The notes under the pieces: model-generated
Seen by the model: only the letters and a program-made list of their open reading frames with translations
Told to the model about the DNA's origin: nothing
The model's database searches: none
Assembly (NCBI RefSeq): GCF_020443705.1
Contig: NZ_JAIZZK010000007.1
Coordinates: forward strand, 1 to 64,000
Length of the DNA stretch: 64,000 bases
Direction of reading: 5' to 3'
Source: Clostridium algoriphilum
GTDB taxonomy: Bacteria > Bacillota > Clostridia > Clostridiales > Clostridiaceae
Program-made: the position numbers and the translations under genes
Part shown: piece after piece, positions 1-8,919 of the stretch
Layout of the letters: every line of letters begins with the position of its first letter
Position numbering within the stretch: the first letter of the stretch is position 1

Positions 1-12
1 AATGTTTGACAT
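1..12 (-). CDS. Start of a gene running off the left edge
   Basis: Only the first four codons (MSNI) are inside the window. On the minus strand an ATG at 12..10 is preceded, after an 8-base gap, by an AAGGAGGA ribosome binding site (21-28). It lies 171 bp downstream of citrate synthase on the same strand, so it may encode another central-carbon enzyme, but nothing in four residues identifies it. Confidence 0.5.
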
Positions 13-183
13 AAAAATACTCCTCCTTACAATCTTTGATAATCACTTATCTCAATTATTGCCAAGAAAGAGTACATTATATTCTGTTTACACAAAATTA
101 TTTACAGGCCCGCTAGTAATAACAACTCACCAAAAACTCTTCCACAGAGGAATTAGGTGTAGGCCAATGTTACTTTAATATAA
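13..183. other. Intergenic region downstream of citrate synthase
   Basis: This stretch holds the leader of the leftward gene that starts at 12. A minus-strand TATAAT-like box lies at 76-81, but no well-spaced -35 box was found. No convincing terminator separates the two genes, so they may be cotranscribed. Confidence 0.3.
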
Positions 184-1533
184 TTATCTATCACTTAATG
201 GAACGTAAGTTTTACTTCCTGCAACGCATTTATATGCAGGTCTAATAATCTTACCATTGTTTATTATTTCCTCTAGTCTGTGAGCACTCCAGCCAGATAT
301 TCTTGCTACAGCAAAGAGAGGAGTGTACATTTCATCTGGTATATCAAGCATTTTATATACAAAGCCTGAGTAGAAGTCTACGTTTGCACTTACACCTTTG
401 TAAATCTTTCGTACTTTGGCAATTACAATAGGCGCTAGTTCTTCTACTTTTGCATAAAGGTCGTATTCATCTTCTAGACCTTTTTCCTTAGCAAGTCTTG
501 CAACATATTTTTTTAGAAGAACGGCTCTTGGGTCTGATATAGAATAAATGGCATGGCCTATTCCGTAGATTAGGCCAGATTTATCAAAGGCCTGTTTAGT
601 AAGTATTTTTGATAAATATTTTTCGATTTCCTCATCATCTTTCCAATTACTAACTTTTTCTTTCATATCTTCAAACATTTGCATAACTTTTATGTTTGCA
701 CCACCATGTTTTGGACCTTTTAGAGAACCAAGTGCAGCGGATATTACTGAATAAGTATCGGAACCAGAAGAGGTTATTACATGTGTAACAAAGGTGGAGT
801 TATTACCACCTCCGTGCTCTGCGTGAAGCACTAGAGCAAGGTCGAGTAGCGCCGCCTCGAGTTTAGTGTATTTACTATCATCGCGAAGCATGTACAAAAT
901 GTTCTCAGCAGTACTTAAATCGACCCGTGGGCTACGAATAATCAAATTATTATCTTTATGATAATGAGCTAGAGCGTGATAACCATAAACCGCTATGAGT
1001 GGGAAACAAGCAATCAATCTCATGCATTGCTCCAAAACATTGCTTGCAGAAGTATCGTCAGCTTTATCGTCTATGCTATAAAGTGCTAATATACTTCTTG
1101 CTAGCGAGTTCATTATGTTTTTACTTGGCATTTTTAATATCATATCTCGTACAAAATCGTCAGGAAGATTTCGGTATTTAGAAAGCAAATCTATAAAATT
1201 TTTAAGTTCTTCTTTATTAGGAAGATCACCAAAAAGCAATAAATAAGAGGTTTCTTCAAATCCAAATCGATTATCATTAAGGAAGCCATCTACTAGATTT
1301 TCAATGCTTATGCCTCTATATTTTAAAGAACCTGCAACGGGAACCATCTCGTCATTTTGAACGATATAAGAATTTACTTGACTAATTTCAGTTAAACCTA
1401 CAAGCACTCCTCGACCATCAAGATCTCTAAGCCCTCGCTTAACTTGATATTTAAGGTATAGCTCTGGATTTATAAAACTTTTTAACTTTTCAGGAATTAT
1501 TTGTTCAAACTCTTTTAATTTATTAATATCCAT
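184..1533 (-). CDS. gltA: Citrate synthase
   Basis: The gene encodes a 449-residue citrate (Si)-synthase-type protein that condenses oxaloacetate and acetyl-CoA to citrate. Family signatures are visible: LHAEHGGGNNSTFVTH around the first catalytic histidine, GPKHGGAN, GIGHAIYSISDPRA around the second, and YSGFVY near the CoA/oxaloacetate pocket. Its N-terminal extension is typical of the longer clostridial enzymes. The ATG at 1533 is chosen because GAGGTG sits 7 bases before it; a GTG five codons upstream would place that ribosome binding site inside the gene. In anaerobic clostridia the enzyme usually supplies 2-oxoglutarate for glutamate synthesis rather than a full TCA cycle, which is inference here. 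Confidence 0.93.
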   Translation of the reverse strand: MDINKLKEFEQIIPEKLKSFINPELYLKYQVKRGLRDLDGRGVLVGLTEISQVNSYIVQNDEMVPVAGSLKYRGISIENLVDGFLNDNRFGFEETSYLLLFGDLPNKEELKNFIDLLSKYRNLPDDFVRDMILKMPSKNIMNSLARSILALYSIDDKADDTSASNVLEQCMRLIACFPLIAVYGYHALAHYHKDNNLIIRSPRVDLSTAENILYMLRDDSKYTKLEAALLDLALVLHAEHGGGNNSTFVTHVITSSGSDTYSVISAALGSLKGPKHGGANIKVMQMFEDMKEKVSNWKDDEEIEKYLSKILTKQAFDKSGLIYGIGHAIYSISDPRAVLLKKYVARLAKEKGLEDEYDLYAKVEELAPIVIAKVRKIYKGVSANVDFYSGFVYKMLDIPDEMYTPLFAVARISGWSAHRLEEIINNGKIIRPAYKCVAGSKTYVPLSDR

Positions 1534-1648
1534 AATATCACACCTCACATTAGTTCTAAATATATGTTCTTATAATTGTTTTTATGATTTTTTATATAAA
1601 TGTTTTTTATTTTAATTAATGAATTTAATAACGTTACATACTATATTA

Positions 1649-1682
1649 CACTACATTACGTGTTAATACATAAAATGTAGTG
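1649..1682. promoter_or_regulatory. Inverted repeat upstream of citrate synthase
   Basis: CACTACATT (1649-1657) and AATGTAGTG (1674-1682) form a perfect 9-bp inverted repeat with a 16-base spacer, about 115 bp before the citrate synthase start. It could be an operator or an RNA hairpin in the leader. No regulator can be named. Confidence 0.35.
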
Positions 1683-1808
1683 AACTTTATATTAATGATA
1701 AGGTATCGAAGGTAAAATCTATAAGTATGAAAGTTTAAGGGTATTAGAGAGGGGGTCTTGCTATAAGCTGCGTGAGTATAACATTATATATCCGACTTTC
1801 TCTATATT

Positions 1809-2591
1809 TTACTTGATATATAAAGATACGTTTTTAATATGTTCAGCATAGGTTTTTGAAAATACATGCTCATTAGTTTTACTATTTAGTACATAGAAAA
1901 GATAATCAGTAACTGCTGGATGAATAGCAACATTTATTGATTTAATTCCTGGATTGCATATTGGTGATGGGGGTAACCCCTTATTTAAATAGGTATTATA
2001 AGGTGATTTTACCGCTAAATCTTTATTGTATAGCTTAATCTTAAACCCAATTATGTATTGAATGGTTGCGTCTATTTGTAGTGGCATTTTTTTATTTAAC
2101 CTATTGTTAATTACACTTGCTATTTTTGGCCTGTCTATATCTGTTCCTGCTTCTTTTTCTACTAGAGAAGCTGTTATTATAATATTTCTTATATTTAACT
2201 TGTTTTTAGTTATGTAACTTTTATTTGGTTCAATATTTGTTTCGAAGGTTTTAAGCATTTTATTTATAATTGTTTTACTTGATGAATCTTTTCGAAAAGT
2301 ATACGTGGCAGGATATAAGAAGCCATCTAACATGTGTTTATTACTTGGAACTCCTTTTAAGAACCAGTGATTAGTATCATCTGTCCAGTTCTCGACTTGA
2401 TTTGTGAAATCATTCGCTGTAACTAATCCTGATTTTTGAAGCGTTTGTCCTATTTTTTCATATGTATATCCCTCAGGTATAGTTACTTTTACTACATTAT
2501 ATTTATTATATAATTTATAGCCTAGTTGAACTATTCCATATGATGTTAAAATAAGAACAATTAATATAAGTATTATTTTTTTAAATTTCAT
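1809..2591 (-). CDS. mltG: Endolytic transglycosylase, MltG/YceG family (short form)
   Basis: The 260-residue protein has one N-terminal membrane segment (residues 5-25) and an extracytoplasmic YceG-like domain. MltG enzymes cut nascent glycan strands and terminate peptidoglycan elongation. The catalytic glutamate is probably E145 in ASLVEKEAG; other family signatures are IASVINNRL, LQIDATIQY and SPYNTYLNKGLPPSPICNPG. It is shorter than the usual roughly 340 residues, lacking much of the N-terminal LysM-like part, so it may be a second, specialised copy. It stands alone. The ribosome binding site directly before the ATG is weak, but a short upstream reading frame overlaps the start and could couple translation. 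Confidence 0.87.
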   Translation of the reverse strand: MKFKKIILILIVLILTSYGIVQLGYKLYNKYNVVKVTIPEGYTYEKIGQTLQKSGLVTANDFTNQVENWTDDTNHWFLKGVPSNKHMLDGFLYPATYTFRKDSSSKTIINKMLKTFETNIEPNKSYITKNKLNIRNIIITASLVEKEAGTDIDRPKIASVINNRLNKKMPLQIDATIQYIIGFKIKLYNKDLAVKSPYNTYLNKGLPPSPICNPGIKSINVAIHPAVTDYLFYVLNSKTNEHVFSKTYAEHIKNVSLYIK

Positions 2592-2640
2592 AATTATAAG
2601 GTTCGTATTCTCCGTAACCGACTGGGCTTACAAGAACCAA
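2581..2640 (-). CDS. Possible 19-codon leader peptide overlapping mltG start
   Basis: On the minus strand a TTG at 2640 lies 6 bases after a strong AAAAGGAG ribosome binding site (2647-2654). It opens a 19-codon frame whose TAA (2583-2581) overlaps the mltG ATG by 11 bases. The peptide contains SPVGYGEYEPYNYEI. The arrangement suggests translational coupling, because mltG itself has only a poor ribosome binding site. It could equally be chance. Confidence 0.35.
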   Translation of the reverse strand: MVLVSPVGYGEYEPYNYEI

Positions 2641-2654
2641 TTTCAACTCCTTTT

Positions 2655-2958
2655 ATGCAAAATGTATTTTTAGAATATTATATATGTATAAATTACAGAT
2701 ATATTTCTTATATAAAAAATATATCTTATTAAGATATGAATCTCTTTTCTTTGGTTAGTATTATTCAGAGTCATATCAATAGCCGTGTCTTAAATATTGT
2801 ATCATAAAATTCTAATAATATTTTGAAATATAAGTTATTTTTGCAATAAATATTAAATTAATATCTATAACATGAGATCATTTATTTTATAGGGTTTAAA
2901 TAAATGAGGGAATTGTACATAGAAATAGAATTGCGTAAGCGTAGATATTACAATAAAT
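2655..2958. other. Divergent intergenic region
   Basis: This very AT-rich stretch lies between the divergent mltG and flavoprotein genes. It presumably holds the mltG promoter, but no clear -35/-10 pair was found on the minus strand. No coding trace was seen. Confidence 0.3.
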
Positions 2959-2974
2959 CTTACCTATAGGTAAG
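2959..2974. promoter_or_regulatory. Perfect 16-bp palindrome upstream of the flavoprotein
   Basis: CTTACCTATAGGTAAG is a perfect palindrome without a spacer. It lies just upstream of the -35 box of the next gene, a position compatible with binding of a dimeric winged-helix regulator. No regulator gene is adjacent. Confidence 0.5.
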
Positions 2975-2997
2975 TCATCTAACTTAAAAGTGCGTAC

Positions 2998-3026
2998 TTG
3001 TTTGTAAAATATCGCAGTCTTATAAT
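2998..3026 (+). promoter_or_regulatory. Promoter of the Isf-like flavoprotein gene
   Basis: TTGTTT (2998-3003) and TATAAT (3021-3026) are separated by 17 bases, matching a sigma-A promoter, and lie about 55 bp before the start codon. Confidence 0.6.
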
Positions 3027-3080
3027 GGTCACATGTTAGAAAAAAATATCAATTGATAAAAGTAAACGGAGGTATATATT

Positions 3081-3716
3081 ATGAAGGTACTTGCTTTAAA
3101 CGGAAGTCCTAATAAGAACGGGAACACTTATGAGGCAATAAAAGCTGTTGCTATAGAGCTTGAAAAAGAGAATATAGAGGTAGAGATTATTCATGTAGGA
3201 AATAAAGTAATTCGTGGATGTTTAGCCTGTGGTGGATGCAGCAGAAATATGAATGAGCGATGTGTTATCAAAAATGATGAAGTAAATGAATGGATTCAAA
3301 AAATGAGTAAAGCTGATGGAATTATTTTGGGTTCACCTGTGCATTATGCAGCAATAGCTGGAACAATGAAATCATTTTTAGATCGTGCATTCCTCGTGAC
3401 ATCTGTAAATGGAGGTATGCTTAGACATAAAGTAGGAGCAAGTGTTGTTGCAGTAAGGCGAGCAGGTGGCGTTCCAGTATTTGATCAACTTAATAATTAC
3501 ATTAATTATTCTGAAATGGCAATGCCTACATCGAACTACTGGAATGTAGTTTTTGGAAATGCACAAGGGGAAGCTACTCAAGATAAAGAAGGAATGCAAA
3601 TTATGAGTGTTTTAGGCAAAAATATGTCTTGGCTTATGAAACTAGTTGAACTTGGAAAAGATAAAGTAGAAGAGGGAAAAAGCGAAGAAAAAATATTTAT
3701 GAATTTTATAAGATAA
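3081..3716 (+). CDS. Iron-sulfur flavoprotein, NADPH-dependent FMN reductase family
   Basis: The 211-residue flavodoxin-fold protein starts with the FMN phosphate loop LNGSPNKNGNT (residues 6-16). It carries the compact cysteine motif C47-x2-C50-x2-C53-x7-C61, which in Isf proteins binds a [4Fe-4S] cluster close to the flavin. GSPVHYAA is a further flavin-contacting segment. Such proteins pass electrons from ferredoxin or NAD(P)H to small acceptors and often serve in oxidative-stress defence or xenobiotic reduction; the substrate here is unknown. An AAACGGAGG ribosome binding site precedes the ATG. The gene is monocistronic, ending at a terminator shared with the convergent GGDEF gene. The palindrome upstream suggests inducible control. 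Confidence 0.85.
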   Translation: MKVLALNGSPNKNGNTYEAIKAVAIELEKENIEVEIIHVGNKVIRGCLACGGCSRNMNERCVIKNDEVNEWIQKMSKADGIILGSPVHYAAIAGTMKSFLDRAFLVTSVNGGMLRHKVGASVVAVRRAGGVPVFDQLNNYINYSEMAMPTSNYWNVVFGNAQGEATQDKEGMQIMSVLGKNMSWLMKLVELGKDKVEEGKSEEKIFMNFIR

Positions 3717-3724
3717 AAAATTAT

Positions 3725-3766
3725 ATGGCCATCGTTACTTTCAATCGGAGCGATGGCTATGTTTTA
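3725..3766. terminator. Bidirectional terminator
   Basis: A 10-bp stem (3725-3734 with 3751-3760, one G-U pair) is followed by T-rich sequence on the plus strand and preceded by an A-run that becomes a U-tract on the minus strand. It separates the convergent flavoprotein and diguanylate cyclase genes. Confidence 0.75.
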
Positions 3767-6064
3767 TAACTTTTTTGCATCATTACAGTCTAAATCTATT
3801 GACATAACCTTGTTTTTACCAAGAGCTTTTGCTCTGTACATAGCTTTGTCCGCTGATATAAATAAAAAGTCTATATCTTGCACAGTAGGAGTAAGTGAAG
3901 CAACACCAAGACTTGAGGTAATGGTTATTGAATCTGACTTTCTAACAATTAGGGGGTTATTTTCTATAGCACTCCTCAAATTCTCCCCAATAAGCTCTGC
4001 TTCTTTAAAGGATGTGCCAGGTAATAATACAATAAATTCTTCACCACCAAAGCGACCTAGAATATGATTATCACTTAAATTTTCTAAGCAGACTTTAGAA
4101 AGACGTTTAAGCACTAGGTCACCTGTATGGTGACCTAAGTTATCATTTATCTTCTTAAAATCATCAATATCAATCATAATGGAGGAAATAGGTTCAAGTG
4201 ATGCCTTAGCATTATTAAAACTTATATTTGCAAGTTCAATAAAACTACGTCTGTTGTACAAATTAGTTAGAGGGTCTATGCAAGCTAGCTGTTTAGTTCT
4301 ACCGTGCAATTTAGCATTTTCTACAGCCATTCCTGCATGGAAAGCAAAGGATAAGGCTACGTCACAATGATAGCTACTATAAATGTCTTTTTTTATTGAA
4401 TCCAACGTTAAGATGCCTATAATCTTGTTTTTAAATATTATAGGTATTCCCATCCAACTTTCGATATTAGTTAAACCTATATAATGAGTAAAACGTGGGT
4501 CATTTTTCACATTAGAAACTAATAATGCAGTGTTAGTCTCATATATTTCTTTAAATAACTTATCGTCATCTTTATTAATGCAGATTTTATAAATTTCATC
4601 TGTGTTTTTAAAACCATATGCTGCAGTAATGTTAAAGTGGTTGTTTTCTTCCATAAAAAATGAGGCGCTATCATAGGGTACTAATTCTTTCAAACCTTTT
4701 AATAATTTATCCAAAACCTCGTCTAAATTTAAAGTGGAATTTAGGAGAAAAGAGGCTTCTCGGAGTTTTTCTGCTAAGAGGTATTGTTCTTTTTCCTTAG
4801 ATAAATACTCAACTTTTATGCATGCTTTAGATTGCTTCATTGCCAATATAAAAGAATCTAAAAGCATGAAAATAAAAGCTCCTAACAAAGAATAATTATT
4901 GATATTTTTTATACCTATATAATGTAGCAATGACATAGAACCTATTATAATAGTAGCAAAGCAACCAATTATAATAATTATGAATCCTTTCTTTTTGATA
5001 TAGAATGTTTTTAAAATAACAAAAGCAGCATATATAATCATAAACAAAGTAAAGATTTGAAATATGATAAGGAGTTTTGATGCAAGTAGTGGGGAAATAA
5101 AAATAGTAGAAACTATAAAAACCGAGCAAAATAATTTGCAGACTTTGTTAATGATTTTTGAGGAGTTTTCTTTAAACACTACACACATATAACCTAGCAT
5201 AAAATAAGCAGCTGCATAAAAAGTTATATATTCTAGTTTAAAATCAAGGCCATAAGTTAAGTTACTATATAAAGATAAGAAAAAGCTGTTACCAACAAAT
5301 AAAGCTCTTAAAGATATAATTATGCATAAAGCTCCAATATAGAGCTTATAAGAATCTTCTGTTTTAAAGAAATACAACCACAGGTGGTATAAGCCTGTTA
5401 TAAGTAAAACCCCAAAGTAAAAGAAATTAAGAGCAATAGAAGCCTCTCTTTTACTCATCATTTGGGACTCTGTTCCTAAATATATTTTGTCTCTAATACC
5501 ACCATCGCGAAAGTTATGGTTTGACACTTGAAGTACTAAGTTAACCTGTTCACTATTATTCATAAAATAACTGGTTATAGGTACAGATTTAGGGATCTCA
5601 GTAGAACTGGTTGTACCAACAACACCATTAGATGAGAAGAGGCTTCCATTCACCCATAATTTATATGAGGATAACATGGAAGGAACACTTATACCTAAAA
5701 GAGTATTTTTATATTTTGAATTTAATTTTATATTTAAACTATATGTAGCGTATCCATTAGCATCATAATTTTTATTATATTTATTCCAAGCAGTCGGCAT
5801 ATCTATATAAGAGGGGACATGAGAACTTGTAATAAGGTCGTTTGGAGATAATAGTTGCTTCCAGTAAAATTTCCATTGACCACTAAGGGCAGTATATCCG
5901 GTTTTATTAAAGTCCCAATTAGAAAGCTCTAATATGCCGTTTTTAGAATTAATATTTGATGATGTATTGGGAACGGTCAATTTATTTAAGGAAAAAATAA
6001 TATATAATATAGATGCTAATATAATGATAGATAGAGTTATTATAAATGATTTCCTTTTTATCAT
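3764..6064 (-). CDS. Membrane diguanylate cyclase: 7TMR-DISM, GAF and GGDEF domains
   Basis: The 766-residue signalling protein has an N-terminal signal anchor (about 7-27), an extracellular beta-rich domain of the 7TMR-DISMED2 type (about 45-200), a seven-helix DISM membrane domain (about 210-410), a cytoplasmic GAF domain (about 440-590) and a C-terminal GGDEF domain (about 600-755). The GGEEF signature begins at residue 673, so it should make cyclic di-GMP from two GTP. No RxxD inhibitory site precedes the signature, so product feedback through a canonical I-site is unlikely. The extracellular domain resembles carbohydrate-binding folds, suggesting response to an external ligand (inference). 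The ribosome binding site is weak. It is a single-gene unit. Confidence 0.9.
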   Translation of the reverse strand: MIKRKSFIITLSIIILASILYIIFSLNKLTVPNTSSNINSKNGILELSNWDFNKTGYTALSGQWKFYWKQLLSPNDLITSSHVPSYIDMPTAWNKYNKNYDANGYATYSLNIKLNSKYKNTLLGISVPSMLSSYKLWVNGSLFSSNGVVGTTSSTEIPKSVPITSYFMNNSEQVNLVLQVSNHNFRDGGIRDKIYLGTESQMMSKREASIALNFFYFGVLLITGLYHLWLYFFKTEDSYKLYIGALCIIISLRALFVGNSFFLSLYSNLTYGLDFKLEYITFYAAAYFMLGYMCVVFKENSSKIINKVCKLFCSVFIVSTIFISPLLASKLLIIFQIFTLFMIIYAAFVILKTFYIKKKGFIIIIIGCFATIIIGSMSLLHYIGIKNINNYSLLGAFIFMLLDSFILAMKQSKACIKVEYLSKEKEQYLLAEKLREASFLLNSTLNLDEVLDKLLKGLKELVPYDSASFFMEENNHFNITAAYGFKNTDEIYKICINKDDDKLFKEIYETNTALLVSNVKNDPRFTHYIGLTNIESWMGIPIIFKNKIIGILTLDSIKKDIYSSYHCDVALSFAFHAGMAVENAKLHGRTKQLACIDPLTNLYNRRSFIELANISFNNAKASLEPISSIMIDIDDFKKINDNLGHHTGDLVLKRLSKVCLENLSDNHILGRFGGEEFIVLLPGTSFKEAELIGENLRSAIENNPLIVRKSDSITITSSLGVASLTPTVQDIDFLFISADKAMYRAKALGKNKVMSIDLDCNDAKKL

Positions 6065-6306
6065 TATATTGGAGCCTTCTTTTACATATTATAGTATTAT
6101 ATTACATTAGTATTATAAAAATGTCATTATTTATTTTAAAAATTGTATATATAAACTTTAAAAAATTAATATAACACATAGTTATAATCAAAGTATTTAA
6201 CATAACAAAATTAATTTAATATTTACAAACCATGAAATCCATTACTTATAAGATACTATGATATACTTAAAGTGTTTTTAAGAAATGTAGTTACATGGAG
6301 GTATTA

Positions 6307-7140
6307 ATGTATAAATTAATAGCAATAGATATGGATGGAACATTATTAAATAATGAAAAGAAGATTTCCCAAGCTAATTTTGAAGCAATACAACAAGCAA
6401 AAAAAAATGGAGTAAAAGTTGTACTAGCGTCAGGAAGACCATTAGTTGGGTTTGAAAGATATTTAGAAGAGCTTAACCTAATTGGAGAGGATGATTATGC
6501 TGTAGCATTTAATGGAGCGCTTGTTCAAAATACTGAAGGCACCAAAACAATATCTAAAACACCATTATCTCTCGAAGATTATAAAAGTTTATATAAGCTT
6601 AGTAAAGAGCTAGAAGTGAATATACATGCACTAACTGAGGATTCAGTAATTTCTCCTAAAGATAGCGAATATACAAGGCAGGAGGCATACTGGAACGGTA
6701 TCCCTAGTATAATAAGCCCTGTGGAAGATGTAGATGAAAGTACCACTATAGTTAAGGTTATGTTTGTGGACAAGCCAGAAATTATAGATGAAGTAATGAA
6801 AAGAATTCCTGAAGAAGTAAGTAATAAATATACAGTAGTTAGAAGTGCACCTTTCTACTTAGAGTTTCTTAATAAAGCAGTTAATAAAGGTGCAGGAGTA
6901 GCAGCACTTGCAGAAGCGTTGAATATTAAACAAGAAGAGGTTATATGTGTAGGAGATGCAGGTAACGATATTCATATGATTAAGTATGCTGGACTTGGAG
7001 TTGCAATGGAAAATGCATTTCCAGAGGTTAAAAAAGTAGCTAACTTTATAACTAAAACAAATGAGCAAGATGGAATAGCATTTATTATTAATAAATTCAT
7101 TTTGAATTCGAAAGAAGACTTTGCAGAATTTGCAGTATAA
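6307..7140 (+). CDS. Cof-type HAD-superfamily phosphatase
   Basis: The 277-residue protein is of the Cof/YidA family of haloacid dehalogenase phosphatases, which hydrolyse sugar phosphates and related metabolites. Motif I is DMDGTLL with the nucleophile D8 and acid/base D10, and motif IV is VGDAGNDIHM near residue 220; a large C2B-type cap lies between them. The ATG at 6307 is preferred over one at 6295 because GGAGG lies between the two, 5 bases before the chosen start. The substrate cannot be predicted. It is monocistronic and ends at a strong terminator. Confidence 0.9.
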   Translation: MYKLIAIDMDGTLLNNEKKISQANFEAIQQAKKNGVKVVLASGRPLVGFERYLEELNLIGEDDYAVAFNGALVQNTEGTKTISKTPLSLEDYKSLYKLSKELEVNIHALTEDSVISPKDSEYTRQEAYWNGIPSIISPVEDVDESTTIVKVMFVDKPEIIDEVMKRIPEEVSNKYTVVRSAPFYLEFLNKAVNKGAGVAALAEALNIKQEEVICVGDAGNDIHMIKYAGLGVAMENAFPEVKKVANFITKTNEQDGIAFIINKFILNSKEDFAEFAV

Positions 7141-7150
7141 AGAAATAAAG

Positions 7151-7190
7151 AAAAGCTAGTAATAATATAAAATTACTAGCTTTTGTATTT
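7151..7190. terminator. Bidirectional terminator
   Basis: A perfect 13-bp stem (7151-7163 with 7172-7184) has an A-run on the left and T-runs on the right. It serves both the HAD gene and the convergent hypothetical gene. Confidence 0.85.
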
Positions 7191-7225
7191 TTTGTAATTT
7201 ATTATACTTTAATCAATATTACATA

Positions 7226-7609
7226 TTAAATTAATTCGGTCATTTCATCTCTTCTGTTTTGTTGCCTTTCTTCCATATTTTTCAAAGCCAGGGGATCCAT
7301 ATGATCTTTGTTATGTTCTATATATCCTTTCGCAAAAGTATAGTTTTTTTCTAAAGTTTCACTTTGATCAGAATCTCTTTGTCCTCCATTTACAATTTTA
7401 TCCTCTAAATTTCCAATGTTATCTTCTCTTGCAACTTGTTTTACTATCGCATTGCTTAAATTTTGTGATGACGCAATATCAGCATGCCTTTCTAAATGTC
7501 TTTCTGTTCTAGTATGATTTTCAACTATATTTTCTAATGCTTCTATTCTATTAGCTTTTTCTATTTTATAACGGTCTTCATTATTATAAATATTTTTAGT
7601 ATTAGCCAT
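7226..7609 (-). CDS. Small charged hypothetical protein
   Basis: This 127-residue protein is not recognised. It is very hydrophilic, rich in Glu, Asn, Arg and Lys, has no signal peptide or membrane segment, and is probably largely helical (for example ANRIEALENIVENHTRTERH). It is likely a real gene because an AGAGGAGG ribosome binding site lies just before the ATG and because its composition is unlike a shadow frame. It is monocistronic, facing the HAD gene across a shared terminator. Small soluble proteins of this character in spore-formers are sometimes spore components, but nothing here proves it. Confidence 0.7.
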   Translation of the reverse strand: MANTKNIYNNEDRYKIEKANRIEALENIVENHTRTERHLERHADIASSQNLSNAIVKQVAREDNIGNLEDKIVNGGQRDSDQSETLEKNYTFAKGYIEHNKDHMDPLALKNMEERQQNRRDEMTELI

Positions 7610-7863
7610 TAAAAGTCCTCCTCTTTTTAATATTGTAATATTATTATTTTAGGTTTTTTACCTTCTTGAAATACTATGAGATGCTTGGAATATAATATAT
7701 AAAACATAATTAACACGATATTGTGTATATATTGGATAGTAATGTTAAAAAAAAATTTTTATTATTTTATTAATAATCTGATATAATTACATGTATGTAA
7801 TAGATTAATGGGAAAATTGGAAATAATAGTTGGAGTTTTAAGATAAAATCTAGGAGGGTCATA

Positions 7864-8838
7864 ATGTCAAAAAATAAAAAAATCATATTAGCTTTTGTGT
7901 GTTTAGCTGTTATAGGTGGAGCATTATATAGTACAACCTATTCAATAAAAAAACATGAAAAGTCAGTACAAGCTACAAAGATTAATGAAGAAAATATAAG
8001 GGTAAGTAGTGCCGCAAAGGCAAAAGAAGTGGCGGAAGAGGCAGCACTAGCAAAAGTTGCGAAAGCAAAAGAAGTAGCGGATGCAAAAGCAGCGGCAGCA
8101 TTGAAAGCAAAAACGAAGAAAGAGGAAACTGCAAAAGCACTAGCGGAAAAAACAGCTAAGGTAGACGCAAAATTACAGGTTAAAACCGAGGAAAACAAGA
8201 AAAATTCTAATTCTTCTCAAAAGGTTGTTGTTATAGATCCGGGACATGCTAGTGTTACTAGCAGTGTAACAGAGCCACAATCGCCGGGTTCAAGTACAAT
8301 GAAAGTAAAAGAGCCAGGTGGAGCTCAGGGCATTAATTCAAGAACTCCTGAGTACGTGGTTAACATGGCAGTAGCAGTTAAGTTAAGAAGTTTGCTTCAG
8401 GCAAAAGGATATTCTGTAGTAATGACTAAAACTCAGAATAGTCAAATGCTTGGAAATATTGCAAGAGCTGAGGTTGGAAATAAAGCTAATGCAGATTTGG
8501 TTATAAGAATTCATGCGGATTCAAATAATAACTCATCTGCAAAAGGTGCATCAATGCTTGTACCTACAGATGCTAAAAATACGGATTCCATATATACTGC
8601 AAGTAAAAAATATGGACAAATAGTTTTTAGTAGCCTTGTAAGTGGCGTTGGTATGAATAATAGAGGCGTTGTGGAAAGAGATGATATGACGGGATTTAAT
8701 TGGTCTAAGGTTCCTGTTATTCTGGTAGAAATGGGTTTCTTATCTAATGTTAACGAGGACAAATTGCTTAATACTGATGATTATCAGGCTAAGATAGCAA
8801 AGGGATTGGCAGATGGAATTGATAATGCATTAAAATAA
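7864..8838 (+). CDS. N-acetylmuramoyl-L-alanine amidase (Amidase_3) with helical linker
   Basis: The 324-residue exported protein has an N-terminal membrane anchor or signal (residues 6-25), an Ala/Lys/Glu-rich helical spacer (about 48-112), probably coiled coil, and a C-terminal Amidase_3 domain (120-324). The zinc ligands are H128 (DPGHA), E163 and H217 (RIHAD), and the catalytic glutamate is E289 (VEMGFLSN). It should cleave the amide bond between MurNAc and the stem peptide. CwlD, the spore-cortex amidase, has the same fold but lacks this long linker, so this is more likely a vegetative or sporulation wall hydrolase. The ribosome binding site is AGGAGGG. The gene is followed by a long palindromic element. 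Confidence 0.9.
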   Translation: MSKNKKIILAFVCLAVIGGALYSTTYSIKKHEKSVQATKINEENIRVSSAAKAKEVAEEAALAKVAKAKEVADAKAAAALKAKTKKEETAKALAEKTAKVDAKLQVKTEENKKNSNSSQKVVVIDPGHASVTSSVTEPQSPGSSTMKVKEPGGAQGINSRTPEYVVNMAVAVKLRSLLQAKGYSVVMTKTQNSQMLGNIARAEVGNKANADLVIRIHADSNNNSSAKGASMLVPTDAKNTDSIYTASKKYGQIVFSSLVSGVGMNNRGVVERDDMTGFNWSKVPVILVEMGFLSNVNEDKLLNTDDYQAKIAKGLADGIDNALK

Positions 8839-8849
8839 AAATAATCAAA

Positions 8850-8919
8850 TTCTCTTGCGTGCTTTGCAACCGAGCTCAATGAAATATATTTCTCCTGCAT
8901 GTCTTGCAAATGAGCTCAA
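8850..8919. repeat. Two imperfect 30-bp direct repeats
   Basis: Copies at 8850-8879 and 8890-8919 match at 24 of 30 positions. Both begin TTCTC, contain TTGCAA and end GAGCTCAA, and they repeat at a 40-bp interval. The second copy is part of the left arm of the adjacent long palindrome. Confidence 0.65.
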
